DNA from: an uncultured Bacillota bacterium
GTDB lineage: Bacteria > Bacillota > Dehalobacteriia > UBA7702
Length of the DNA: 64,000 bases
Reading direction: 5' to 3'
Assembly (NCBI GenBank): GCA_934702375.1
Contig: CAKUYE010000003.1
Span: forward strand, 124,001 to 188,000
The position numbers and the translations under genes are program-made. Position 1 is the first letter of the stretch. Every line of letters starts with the position of its first letter. Of the stretch, positions 1 to 8,539 are shown one piece after another. The notes under the pieces were generated by a model. That model ran no database searches, had not been told where the DNA came from, and saw only the letters and a program-made list of their open reading frames with translations.

Positions 1-25
1 CCGCGGAATAAAGAGGTGAGGGAAA

Positions 26-679
26 GTGACTCATGAATTAGATGCTATTTACTCCTCTGTTTTGAATGGAGAGGCAAATAAGGTCCGTTTTATGACCGAA
101 GTTGCCTTAGGCAATGGTATCGCCCCCAATGATATCTTAGAGCAGGGTCTGCTGAAACCATTGGGGATTCTTGGTGAAAAATTAAAAAATAATCAAGTAT
201 TTATTGCTGAAGTTATTGTTGTGTCTCGGGCAGTCCATGCAGGGCTTCATGTTTTAGAACCGTATTTGGAAAAGGGTGATGTCTCGAAACGCGGTATTGT
301 TGTGATCGGTACGGTTGCCGGCGACCTGCATGATATTGGAAAAAATCTTGTGGCAATGACTCTTGCCAGTCTGGGTTGGGAAGTAATAGACCTTGGTATT
401 GATGTCTATCCGGAAGATTTTGTAGAAGCTGTAGAAAAGTATAAGCCGGAATACGTTGCGATTTCTGCTATGCTTACGACAACGATTAACGAGATCGGAA
501 ATGTTTTGGATGCTCTGGAGGATGCCGGGCTGCGCCGCTCTGTAAAGGTAATTATCGGCGGAAATCCCATTACTTCGGATTTCTGCTTTACCGTTGGCGC
601 CGATGGCACTTGCCGTGAAGTTTCTGAGATCGGTGATATGATGAAATATATAGATCAGAAAACAAAGAAAAAAATGTAA
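26..679 (+). CDS. Corrinoid (B12-binding) methyltransferase protein
   Basis: Cobalamin-binding methyl carrier of the MtbC/MttC/MtaC type, 217 aa. Such proteins shuttle a methyl group between a substrate-specific methyltransferase and a second methyltransferase acting on tetrahydrofolate or CoM. Residues about 1-85 look like the helical cap domain; residues about 88-210 are the Rossmann-like B12 domain with the signature DLHDIGKN, whose His would be the lower cobalt ligand. Start is GTG, chosen because AGAGGTGAGG lies just upstream. Partner methyltransferases are not in the window and may lie upstream of base 1, so the substrate is unknown. A terminator follows directly. Confidence 0.85.
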   Translation: MTHELDAIYSSVLNGEANKVRFMTEVALGNGIAPNDILEQGLLKPLGILGEKLKNNQVFIAEVIVVSRAVHAGLHVLEPYLEKGDVSKRGIVVIGTVAGDLHDIGKNLVAMTLASLGWEVIDLGIDVYPEDFVEAVEKYKPEYVAISAMLTTTINEIGNVLDALEDAGLRRSVKVIIGGNPITSDFCFTVGADGTCREVSEIGDMMKYIDQKTKKKM

Positions 680-703
680 TAGGGTTTAGAGAAAACGGAA
701 AAG

Positions 704-737
704 AGATCCTTCTTGAAAAAAGAGAAGGGTCTTTTTT
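704..737 (+). terminator. Rho-independent terminator after the corrinoid gene
   Basis: AGATCCTTCT pairs (one G-T) with AGAAGGGTCT across a short A-rich loop and is followed by a run of Ts. It separates the corrinoid gene from the RND promoter. Confidence 0.8.
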
Positions 738-790
738 GTGTTGGAATCAGAGGTGATTGTGTCGTTTCTTTTGTAATAAAGGATTTTTCG

Positions 791-819
791 TTGACAATAA
801 AAACCCCCTATGATATACT
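791..819 (+). promoter_or_regulatory. Sigma-70-type promoter of the RND exporter gene
   Basis: TTGACA (791-796), 17-base spacer, TATACT (814-819): near-consensus. The predicted start of transcription falls inside the palindrome at 833-850, so a bound repressor would block this promoter. Confidence 0.8.
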
Positions 820-832
820 ATGGTTGTTTTCG

Positions 833-850
833 ACTGACCGGTCGGTCAGT
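833..850. promoter_or_regulatory. Probable TetR-family operator
   Basis: Perfect inverted repeat ACTGACCG-GT-CGGTCAGT placed 13 bases after the -10 box. GACCGGTCGGTC-like palindromes are typical TetR-family operators, and a TetR-type regulator is encoded directly after the exporter (4658-5266). Assigning the operator to that regulator is inference. Confidence 0.75.
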
Positions 851-911
851 TTCGTGCTTTATAATATCGGAGCAGTATCGGACTGCGAGAAAAAAGAATG
901 GAGATGGAACA

Positions 912-3900
912 ATGCTTTCAAAGTTCAGCGTAAAACGGCCTTATACCGTTATTGTTGGCGTTGTGATCGTATTGATCCTGGGGATCGTTTCCTTCATGGG
1001 AATGCAGGTTGATCTGTTGCCCAGTATCAATTTGCCGTACTCTGTAGTGGTCACGAGTTATACCGGAGCCAGCCCGGAAGAAGTGGAAACGGTGGTTTCC
1101 AAGCCATTGGAGCAATCCATGGCTACGGTAAGTAATATAAAAAATGTCATGTCCGTTTCTTCAGAAAACCTTTCTATGGTTATTTTGGAATTTAATCAAG
1201 ATACGGATATGACCGCTGCTGCCAATGAAATGCGGGAGAAGATCGATCTCGTAAAGCCCTATTGGGATGATGATAACATTGGCGCTCCTATGATCATGCA
1301 GTTAAATCCGGATATGATGCCCGTTGTGGTTGCTTCGATTGATATGGAAGGGAAAGATGCCGGAGCGCTTTCCGCCTTTGTAGACGATTCGATTCTGCCT
1401 CGGTTGGAAAGTGTGGAAGGCGTTGCTTCCGTCAATACCTTTGGTATGGCCGAGAATCGCATCAATGTAACTATTGATGATGAGTTAATTGATGATATCA
1501 ATGAGGCCATTGGCGCCTCCATTGATGGCGATATCAACAAGGCAAAAGCAATGCTTAGCTCTGCCCGTTCCCAAATTCAGGCCGGTTACAGCGCTTTGAA
1601 TTCCGCAAAGGCGGAGGGCGAAGCAAAGCTGGATGAAGCGCAAAAACAGCTGGATGAAGGAAAAGCGGCTCTGGAAGGATCTTTGCCCGAGTTGGAAAAG
1701 GCCGTGGCTGCTTTGGAACAGCAGAAAAAAGCCATCGACAGTGAGCTTTCCGGACTGAAAAATGAAAAGGCTTCCGCCGAAGCCGAGGTGAAAAAATATA
1801 CCGATGCCGGCGAGTCGGCGCCGGCAGAATTGACGGCGAAAATCTCTGACCTTGAAGGGCAAATCGCTGCCAAAGAAAAAGAGCTTAGTGGTGTAGATGC
1901 CCAGTTGAGTGAAGCCAAACAGGGGTTGGAAAATGCTCGGGCTCAGCTTACGCTTCTGGAAGGACAGCAAAGCGAAGTGGATAAGGGACGCGCGGAATTA
2001 AATGATCAGCTTGATTCTGCCAAATCGCAATTGGATTCCGGTCTATCCCAGGTAAATGCCCAAAGCTCCAAGCTTTCCTCTGCCGCCGCTACGGCAAAGA
2101 AAAACGCCGATATCAAGGAATATATCACCAAAGAAATGATTTCCGGGATTTTGATGGCTCAGAATTTTGATATGCCTGCCGGAACATTTGATGCCAAAGA
2201 AGGCTCTTATTCGGTAAAGGTAGGGAAATCTCTTACCTCCCTGGAAGACGTAGAAAATCTGTTGCTTTTTGAGCTTGATATGGCCGGTGTCGATGATATT
2301 CGTGTAAAGGATGTGGCCTACGTTACCACCGCCGGTACCGATGAGGATTCTTATACGAAAATCAATGGCAACCCCGGGATTTTATTATCCTTTGAAAAGC
2401 AATCCAATTATTCCACGGCGGAGGTTTCGGAAAATATTCAGTCGACCATGACCAAGCTGGAAGGTGAATATGAAGGATTTTCCTACCGTCCCTTTATGGA
2501 TCAAGGGGAATACGTTCATATCATCATTAACAGCATTATTGAGAACCTCCTTCTTGGGGCGGTATTGGCGATCATCATTTTGATTATTTGTTTGAAGGAT
2601 ATTCGTCCCACGGCCATTGTTGCCGTTTCGATCCCTGCCAGCTTGTTGTTTGCTCTGGTTATGATGTATTTTACCGGAGTGACCATGAATCTGATCTCCA
2701 TGAGCGGCTTGGCTTTGGGAGTCGGGATGCTGGTGGATAACTCCATCGTTGTGATCGAAAATACCTACCGCTTGCGTAAAGAGGGTGTACCGGCTATGGA
2801 AGCCGCTATTGACGGCGCAAAGCAGGTGGCCGGTGCTATCGTGGCTTCTACCTTGACGACAATCTGTGTGTTTATTCCCATTGCTTTTACCAACGGTATG
2901 AGCAAAGATCTGTTTAAGGATATGGGGCTTACCATTGGATTTTCCTTAATTGCCAGCTTAATCGTTGCTTTGACGGTGGTTCCCTCTATGGCCTCTCGTG
3001 TTTTGAAAAAAGACAGTGATAAGGATTCTGGTCTTTTTATCTTCCTGAAAGAAAAATACGATAAGAGTATTCGCTGGATTCTTGGGCATCGTAAGCTGAC
3101 CATTTTAGCCATATGTTTACTTCTTGTGGTCAGCACCGTATTGAGTTTGAGTCGTGGTTTTTCCTTTATGCCGGAGTATGATTCTACGGAATTGACGGCA
3201 ACCTTAACAACGGAAAACGAAGATATGTCGGAAACGGAATTCTATGGTGTTGCCGATGATATTATGTCCACGGCCCTTAAGATTGACGGTGTTGATGCCA
3301 TTGCCGGTATGGGTGGCAGCGCGGCCTCGATGTCGATGATGTCTTCCGGCGGTGATGGGCTGAATGTTTCCATGTATGTGTTGCTGGATGAAAAACACCC
3401 GGCAGAAGCCAAGGACCTGGAAAAACAACTGCAAAAAGTTGCTCAAAGCAATGACTGTGAGCTTAGTTTGTCTTCGGGGATGGATATGATGTCCTATCTT
3501 GGCGGCTCCGGTGTGACCCTTACGGTAAAAGGGGAGGATCTTTCTGAGCTGGCAACGTTCACCAAAAAACTGGGTAAAGATATTGCCGCCGTTGACGGCA
3601 TTGAAGAAGTATCTTCGGATATGGAAAATGCCTCCCAACAGCTTATGGTGACAGTGGATAAGGATAAGGCCATGAAAAAGGGGCTTACTGTCGCCCAGGT
3701 ATTCCAGGCCGTTGCCGGTGATATTGCCGGTGATAAGGCGGCTACGACTATGACGGTAGACGGTACGGAGTATTCGGTCTTTGTGATTGATCCCGGCGAT
3801 AAAGATCGCAGTATTGATGAGATCTCCGATATTGAAGTCGAAGGAGAAAAGGGAAAAGCCAAGGTTGGCGATATTGCTGATGTCGGTGTGGAAGACAGTC

Positions 3901-4652
3901 CTTCCTCCATCTATCGCCAAAATCAGCAGCGTTATATGACGGTTTCCGCGACGGTTAGTGATGGTGCTGTTACCTCGAAAGTAACGGACGAGGTGAAAAA
4001 GCTGGTGGATGATTACGATACGCCTTCCGGGATTACCATAGAGGTTGGCGGTGAAAGCGTTACCGTTGGCGAGTATATGACGGATCTGGTGAAGGCCATT
4101 CTTTTAGCGTTGGTATTGATGTATCTGATTATGGTGGCTCAATTCCAGTCGCTGCGTTCTCCCTTTATTGTGATGTTTACGGTTCCGTTAGCATTTACCG
4201 GCGGTTTCCTTGCGTTGTTCCTCTGCGGTTTTGACGTCAGCGTGATTGCGCTCCTAGGCTTCCTGGTTCTTAGCGGCGTGGTTGTGAATAACGGTATTGT
4301 GTTGGTAGACTATGTGAATCAGCTGGTAGAAAAGGGTATGGATGTAAAGGAAGCCCTGGTTCTTGGTGGGAAAACCCGCCTGCGGCCGATTCTTATGACG
4401 GCAATGACAACGATTCTTGCGATGCTCACCATGGCATTGGGCATTGGGGATGGAACCGAGATGGTACAGCCCATGGCCATTGTATCGATTGGCGGCTTAC
4501 TCTACGCCACGATTATGACGTTGTACTTTGTACCGGTGATGTATGACCTTATGCACGGCAAGGGCCGAAAAGATCGGAAAAAACGACATCGCAAGGGGCA
4601 GCCTTCTCCTTTGACGGAAGAAAATATTCGGGAGATTGAAGAGGGGGTGTGA
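912..4652 (+). CDS. RND-superfamily efflux transporter with coiled-coil insert
   Basis: Proton-driven inner-membrane exporter of the AcrB/HAE family, 1246 aa. Start ATG at 912 has GGAGATGGA before it and the N-terminus then reads MLSKFSVKRP followed by TM1; the upstream extension is not protein-like. The fold is visible twice: TM1, porter domain, TM2-6 with the TM4 motif GMLVDNSIVVIENTYR, then the second repeat ending after GVVVNNGIVLVDYVNQL. About residues 208-396 form a long Ala/Glu/Lys/Gln-rich coiled coil inserted in the first porter region, as in many Firmicutes RND proteins. No adaptor or outer-membrane channel gene is adjacent. Driven by the promoter at 791 and overlapping the start region of its regulator, so probably self-regulated. 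Confidence 0.9.
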   Translation: MLSKFSVKRPYTVIVGVVIVLILGIVSFMGMQVDLLPSINLPYSVVVTSYTGASPEEVETVVSKPLEQSMATVSNIKNVMSVSSENLSMVILEFNQDTDMTAAANEMREKIDLVKPYWDDDNIGAPMIMQLNPDMMPVVVASIDMEGKDAGALSAFVDDSILPRLESVEGVASVNTFGMAENRINVTIDDELIDDINEAIGASIDGDINKAKAMLSSARSQIQAGYSALNSAKAEGEAKLDEAQKQLDEGKAALEGSLPELEKAVAALEQQKKAIDSELSGLKNEKASAEAEVKKYTDAGESAPAELTAKISDLEGQIAAKEKELSGVDAQLSEAKQGLENARAQLTLLEGQQSEVDKGRAELNDQLDSAKSQLDSGLSQVNAQSSKLSSAAATAKKNADIKEYITKEMISGILMAQNFDMPAGTFDAKEGSYSVKVGKSLTSLEDVENLLLFELDMAGVDDIRVKDVAYVTTAGTDEDSYTKINGNPGILLSFEKQSNYSTAEVSENIQSTMTKLEGEYEGFSYRPFMDQGEYVHIIINSIIENLLLGAVLAIIILIICLKDIRPTAIVAVSIPASLLFALVMMYFTGVTMNLISMSGLALGVGMLVDNSIVVIENTYRLRKEGVPAMEAAIDGAKQVAGAIVASTLTTICVFIPIAFTNGMSKDLFKDMGLTIGFSLIASLIVALTVVPSMASRVLKKDSDKDSGLFIFLKEKYDKSIRWILGHRKLTILAICLLLVVSTVLSLSRGFSFMPEYDSTELTATLTTENEDMSETEFYGVADDIMSTALKIDGVDAIAGMGGSAASMSMMSSGGDGLNVSMYVLLDEKHPAEAKDLEKQLQKVAQSNDCELSLSSGMDMMSYLGGSGVTLTVKGEDLSELATFTKKLGKDIAAVDGIEEVSSDMENASQQLMVTVDKDKAMKKGLTVAQVFQAVAGDIAGDKAATTMTVDGTEYSVFVIDPGDKDRSIDEISDIEVEGEKGKAKVGDIADVGVEDSPSSIYRQNQQRYMTVSATVSDGAVTSKVTDEVKKLVDDYDTPSGITIEVGGESVTVGEYMTDLVKAILLALVLMYLIMVAQFQSLRSPFIVMFTVPLAFTGGFLALFLCGFDVSVIALLGFLVLSGVVVNNGIVLVDYVNQLVEKGMDVKEALVLGGKTRLRPILMTAMTTILAMLTMALGIGDGTEMVQPMAIVSIGGLLYATIMTLYFVPVMYDLMHGKGRKDRKKRHRKGQPSPLTEENIREIEEGV

Positions 4653-4657
4653 TCCGA

Positions 4658-5266
4658 ATGATGCGGGAATGCTCTGAGAAAGAACGAAAAATACTGGATG
4701 CCGCTATTTTATTGATCGAGACCAGAGGATCTTCTCTGGGCAGTATGAAGGTGGCAGACATTGCCCAGGCTGCGGGAATCGGCAAAGGAACCGTTTATGA
4801 GTACTTTTCTTCCAAGGTGGAAATTCTACAGCAGGCTATTTGCTATTATATTGAAAACGAAGTGGAGCAAGCCTGGTGTGAGATTCGCAATGAGGTTGAT
4901 TTTCGCAGCTCGGTTTTGCAGGCCATGAAACGGATGCTTCGGGCAAAAAACTGTCCTTCTGTATGGAATCCCCAACTGCTTAATCTATTGGATCATGATT
5001 CGGGGCAGCAGGTTCTTGAGCAGGTTCGGGATTATTGCATGGAACATATGACGAAAATGTCCCAGCAACTTTTGGAACGAGGTGTGGCCGAAGGATTGTT
5101 CCCCGTGCCTGATCCGAAATGGGCATCCTTATCCTTTATTAATCTTTTTTGCGGTTTGGATTTTGTTTCTCACTTTGAGCCGGCGGAAGATGCCCTCAAT
5201 TCTTATTTGGAAACGGAGTATGATATGCTGCTTTGTTTGTTGAAAAACGCTGCTCCGCAAAAATAA
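4658..5266 (+). CDS. TetR/AcrR-family repressor of the RND exporter
   Basis: About 202 aa. N-terminal helix-turn-helix (MKVADIAQAAGIGKGTVYEYFSS region) followed by a divergent ligand-binding helical domain. A GTG at 4649 overlaps the exporter stop codon, but the GAGGGGG ribosome site is too close to it; ATG 4658 or 4661 is better spaced. Co-transcribed with the exporter, which suggests negative feedback through the palindrome at 833-850. The ligand is unknown. Confidence 0.88.
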   Translation: MMRECSEKERKILDAAILLIETRGSSLGSMKVADIAQAAGIGKGTVYEYFSSKVEILQQAICYYIENEVEQAWCEIRNEVDFRSSVLQAMKRMLRAKNCPSVWNPQLLNLLDHDSGQQVLEQVRDYCMEHMTKMSQQLLERGVAEGLFPVPDPKWASLSFINLFCGLDFVSHFEPAEDALNSYLETEYDMLLCLLKNAAPQK

Positions 5267-5295
5267 AATACCGAAAGTTCCTGTAGAAAGAAAAA

Positions 5296-5343
5296 AGATC
5301 CTCTGGAAGCCGTTGCGATTGCAATGTAGCTTTCAGAGGATCT
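5296..5343 (-). terminator. Terminator between convergent tetR and cobW-type genes
   Basis: AGATCCTCTG (5296-5305) pairs perfectly with CAGAGGATCT (5334-5343), with further pairing inward. The A6 run at 5291 gives a U-tract on the minus strand, so it mainly serves the cobW-type gene. Confidence 0.75.
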
Positions 5344-5365
5344 ATTGTTTCCATGTTATTTTCTG

Positions 5366-6328
5366 TTATTCTGTTACCAGTAGGGATTTCCAGAAATCAT
5401 CTTTGACCTCTTTGCCGATGACGACAAACTTCCCTTTTTCCGGCTGGGCGTGGGGTTCGGTGTTAAATTCGCCGTCAACGTAGTCAAAGCGGATGCCCTG
5501 TTCTTCTCTGCGGAGAATTCCCTTTGCCCGGTAAATATGGCCGCCCTTATTTTCTGTCAAAGCTGCTTTGATTTGATTCATCAATTCTTGATCTGCGATC
5601 TTTTCGGTTTCAGCATTGTAAAAACTGTAATCGTCGGCAGAGTGATGATGGTGGTGATGTTCGTGATCATGGTCATGGTCGCAACCGCAGCTGCAATGGC
5701 TGTGGTCTTCATGACTGTCATGGTGGTGGCCGCCGACTTCATCTGTAAGATGAAGGATTGCAAGACCGTTGATTTTGCTCCAATCTGCGGAGATTACTGT
5801 AAGATCCGGCTCTATGTTGTGGATCTCCCGGATCACTTCCCGTTTATCGCACTGATCTACTCGGGAAAGAATGGCTACATCGGTGTGATGAAGCTGGTTG
5901 CCGATGATGGGTACGCCGGCTTTTGCCAGTGCCAAAAAGTTTACGCCGTTGATCACCGTGATGGTGCGGTCAATTTCCATGGGGTATTCCTCTGCGGCAA
6001 CCTTTACGGGAATGGCGATATCTTCGGTATCGGCAAGGCCCGTGGGCTCGATGATGATGCGATCCGGCTGGTAGCTTTTGCAAATTTCTACCAGGCCGGC
6101 TTGTAATGTTGTTTTTAAGGAACAGCAGATGCAGCCGCCGCTCATTTCCGTGATATTAATATCATCACGTTCGATCAAGCTCCCATCGACGCCGATCGCT
6201 CCGAATTCATTTTCTAAAATAGCGATTTTTTCGCCAAAATAAGCTTCCGCCAGGAGTTTATTGATCAGGGTTGTTTTTCCTGCACCGAGAAAACCTGCAA
6301 TAATATCAATTTTAACAGTAGGTTTCAT
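5366..6328 (-). CDS. CobW/COG0523-family GTPase metallochaperone
   Basis: G3E-family GTPase, 320 aa. Walker A GFLGAGKTT (residues 12-20), family hallmark GGCICC (Cys66, 68, 69) for metal binding, and a long His/Asp/Cys-rich loop at about residues 199-232 containing CSCGCDHDHDHEHHHHHH. A C-terminal CobW_C domain follows. The family delivers zinc, cobalt or other metals to target enzymes; the polyhistidine loop suggests metal storage or transfer. The metal cannot be read from sequence. Ribosome site GAGGTG lies before ATG. Monocistronic, divergent from the phenylacetate-CoA ligase gene. Confidence 0.9.
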   Translation of the reverse strand: MKPTVKIDIIAGFLGAGKTTLINKLLAEAYFGEKIAILENEFGAIGVDGSLIERDDINITEMSGGCICCSLKTTLQAGLVEICKSYQPDRIIIEPTGLADTEDIAIPVKVAAEEYPMEIDRTITVINGVNFLALAKAGVPIIGNQLHHTDVAILSRVDQCDKREVIREIHNIEPDLTVISADWSKINGLAILHLTDEVGGHHHDSHEDHSHCSCGCDHDHDHEHHHHHHSADDYSFYNAETEKIADQELMNQIKAALTENKGGHIYRAKGILRREEQGIRFDYVDGEFNTEPHAQPEKGKFVVIGKEVKDDFWKSLLVTE

Positions 6329-6488
6329 GTTTTATCACCTCGCTAATCGTATTTAAATAATTCTGCTTTTTGGAGAAAAAATCCTGCATAGCCTAGAAAT
6401 GATACTAAAATTCAATGAATCTTTCGGATTTGGGGAGATATTTTTGATTTTTCCTTTTGAATGGACAATATTCTACCAAAAAGAGGTA

Positions 6489-6517
6489 TTGACATAATGA
6501 TTTTATTATATTATAAT
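6489..6517 (+). promoter_or_regulatory. Consensus sigma-70 promoter of the ligase/ACT operon
   Basis: TTGACA (6489-6494), 17 bases, TATAAT (6512-6517): a perfect match, in the 220-bp divergent spacer. Nothing else stood out in that spacer. Confidence 0.85.
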
Positions 6518-6548
6518 TAATCCACATTAATGAAAGGCCGTGTTCGAT

Positions 6549-7844
6549 ATGAGTTACTACCAGAAAGAAATTGAATGTGCTTCCCGGAAACATATCCGCG
6601 CACTTCAGGATGAACGTCTTGTGGTACAGGTCCATCACGTTTATGAAAATGTTCCTTACTATCGTCGTTTAATGGAAGAAAAGGGAGTTGTTCCCGGGGA
6701 TATCCGTGGCACCTCCGATTTATATAAATTACCTTTTTTATCGAAAAATGATTTGAGAGAAGCTTACCCCTATGGTCTCCTGGCCGTAGATAAAAGCGAA
6801 TGTGTTCGTATTCACTCTACCAGCGGCACAACAGGGAAAAGAGTGATTGCCTTCTATACGCAGCATGATATTGATCTTTGGGATGATTGCTGCGCCCGCG
6901 CCATTATGGCTGCCGGTGGTACGAAAGACGATGTTGTACAGGTGTCTTATGGCTTTGGGCTTTTCACCGGCGGTGCCGGCTTTAATGGAGGCTCCCATAA
7001 AGTGGGCAGCCTGACTTTGCCGATGTCCTCGGGGAATACCGACCGTCAGCTTCAGTTCATGACGGATCTGGGGGCGACCATTATTTGCTGCACTCCTTCT
7101 TATGCCGCTTATCTTGGGGAATCCATTGCCGAACGGGGAATCAAAGATGAAATCAAACTGAAAGCCGGTATTTTCGGCGCCGAAGCCTGGAGTGAGGAAA
7201 TGCGTAAGGATCTGGAAAAGGCTTTGGGCATCAAGGCCTATGATATTTATGGTCTGACGGAAATTTCCGGCCCCGGCGTTGCCTATGAATGCTCCGACCA
7301 GCACGGCATGCATATCAACGAAGACCATTTTATTCCCGAAATTATCGATCCCGAAACCGGCGAGGTTCTGCCCTACGGAGAAAAAGGGGAGCTTGTATTC
7401 ACCAGCATTACGAAGGAAGCGTTCCCCCTGCTTCGCTATCGTACCAGAGATATTACCGTTCTCACCGATGATCCTTGCCCCTGCGGCCGCAGTTTCGTAA
7501 AGATGGCACGTCCCATGGGCAGAAGCGATGATATGATGATTGTGAAGGGGGTAAACGTCTTCCCGTCTCAGATCGAAGCCGTACTCCTGCAGCAGGGATT
7601 GCCGGCAAATTATCAGATTGTTGTGGACCGCGTAAACAATAGCGACACCATTGATGTTTTGGTGGAAATGACGCCGGAAATTTTCTCGGATATGACCGGT
7701 TCCATCACAGCCAAGGAAAAAGCCATCGTCAATGCCTTAAAATCCATGCTTGGCATCTATGCCGGTGTTCATATGGTTGAGCCTCGTTCCATTGCCCGGA
7801 GCGAAGGGAAAGCCGTTCGCGTGATCGATAAGCGCAAAATCTGA
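6549..7844 (+). CDS. paaK: Phenylacetate-CoA ligase family (AMP-forming)
   Basis: Adenylate-forming enzyme, 431 aa, that would activate phenylacetate or a related aryl acid to its CoA thioester. ATP-binding motif STSGTTGKR near residue 92, later YGLTEISGPGV and RYRTRDI motifs, and a C-terminal domain with the KGVNVFPSQIE lysine region, all as in PaaK-type ligases. ATG 6549 is preferred over GTG 6540, which is too close to GAAAGG. Followed 19 bases later by an ACT-domain protein; this pair commonly accompanies indolepyruvate ferredoxin oxidoreductase in anaerobes, but no iorAB is present here. A role in fermentation of aromatic amino acids is inference. Confidence 0.88.
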   Translation: MSYYQKEIECASRKHIRALQDERLVVQVHHVYENVPYYRRLMEEKGVVPGDIRGTSDLYKLPFLSKNDLREAYPYGLLAVDKSECVRIHSTSGTTGKRVIAFYTQHDIDLWDDCCARAIMAAGGTKDDVVQVSYGFGLFTGGAGFNGGSHKVGSLTLPMSSGNTDRQLQFMTDLGATIICCTPSYAAYLGESIAERGIKDEIKLKAGIFGAEAWSEEMRKDLEKALGIKAYDIYGLTEISGPGVAYECSDQHGMHINEDHFIPEIIDPETGEVLPYGEKGELVFTSITKEAFPLLRYRTRDITVLTDDPCPCGRSFVKMARPMGRSDDMMIVKGVNVFPSQIEAVLLQQGLPANYQIVVDRVNNSDTIDVLVEMTPEIFSDMTGSITAKEKAIVNALKSMLGIYAGVHMVEPRSIARSEGKAVRVIDKRKI

Positions 7845-7863
7845 AATAGGGAGGAATTTTATC

Positions 7864-8295
7864 ATGACGATTCAGCAGATATCCATTTTTATGGAAAATA
7901 AACCCGGTGCATTCTGCGATGTTGCCGGTACACTTTCTGAACATAATATCAACCTGCGTGCCATGTGCGTTGCAGAAACCAGTGATTTTGGCATCCTCCG
8001 TATTATTGTCGATGATGTGGAGAAAACCGAAAAAGTCCTTGCCGACGGAGGCTACATCTATAACGAAACTCCGGTTCTGGCTGTAGAGGTTGCGGATCAT
8101 CCCGGCAGCCTAATGGAAATTTTGAATACGCTAAACGAAGCAAATATCAGCTTGGAGTATATGTACGCCTTTATTACCCGCAAAACCGATAGTGCTTATC
8201 TGGTATTTCGGGTTGACGATACGGAAATCACCTCGGAAATTCTGACAAAAGCCGGAATCCATATGGCAAGTACCGAGGAATTAAGCAATTTGTAA
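7864..8295 (+). CDS. Tandem ACT-domain regulatory protein
   Basis: 143 aa consisting of two ACT domains (about residues 4-68 and 72-138), each with the beta-alpha-beta-beta-alpha-beta pattern; NKPGAF and DHPGSL mark the ligand-binding turn after beta-1. No enzyme domain is attached. Same operon as the phenylacetate-CoA ligase gene, so it probably senses an aromatic amino acid or its keto acid. GGGAGGAA precedes the ATG. Confidence 0.87.
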   Translation: MTIQQISIFMENKPGAFCDVAGTLSEHNINLRAMCVAETSDFGILRIIVDDVEKTEKVLADGGYIYNETPVLAVEVADHPGSLMEILNTLNEANISLEYMYAFITRKTDSAYLVFRVDDTEITSEILTKAGIHMASTEELSNL

Positions 8296-8318
8296 TGTTC
8301 TTCTTCTTTCTATAAACG

Positions 8319-8352
8319 AAAAAGGTGCCTGAAAAAGTTCAGGTGCCTTTTT
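8319..8352. terminator. Bidirectional terminator
   Basis: AAAAAGGTGCCTGAA / TTCAGGTGCCTTTTT, 4-base loop, with A and T tracts making it functional on both strands. It ends the paaK-ACT operon and probably also the SLH gene transcribed towards it. Confidence 0.88.
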
Positions 8353-8493
8353 CATGTGTGTATTTTGTCGTGTGATGTCGCCCGGTATGAAGTTTTTGTC
8401 GTAGAGTGTCTGTATGATGTCTCTTTTTGCAAGGGGTGTTTTTCGGGAGTAAAAAGGTTTTGCTTGGCGTATTTTTATCAGTTGCAGAGTGCG

Positions 8494-8522
8494 GCAGTGC
8501 ACTTGAGATGCGCTGCTTTTTT
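8494..8522 (+). terminator. Second hairpin with T-run in the spacer
   Basis: GCAGTGC / GCGCTGC (one wobble) followed by TTTTTT on the plus strand; possibly a backup terminator. The rest of 8353-8539 shows no gene. Confidence 0.4.
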
Positions 8523-8539
8523 GTTGTAAAATTAACTCT

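Noticed and set aside
8494..8522. Small RNA ending at the second hairpin
   Set aside because: No promoter is evident between the terminator at 8352 and this hairpin.
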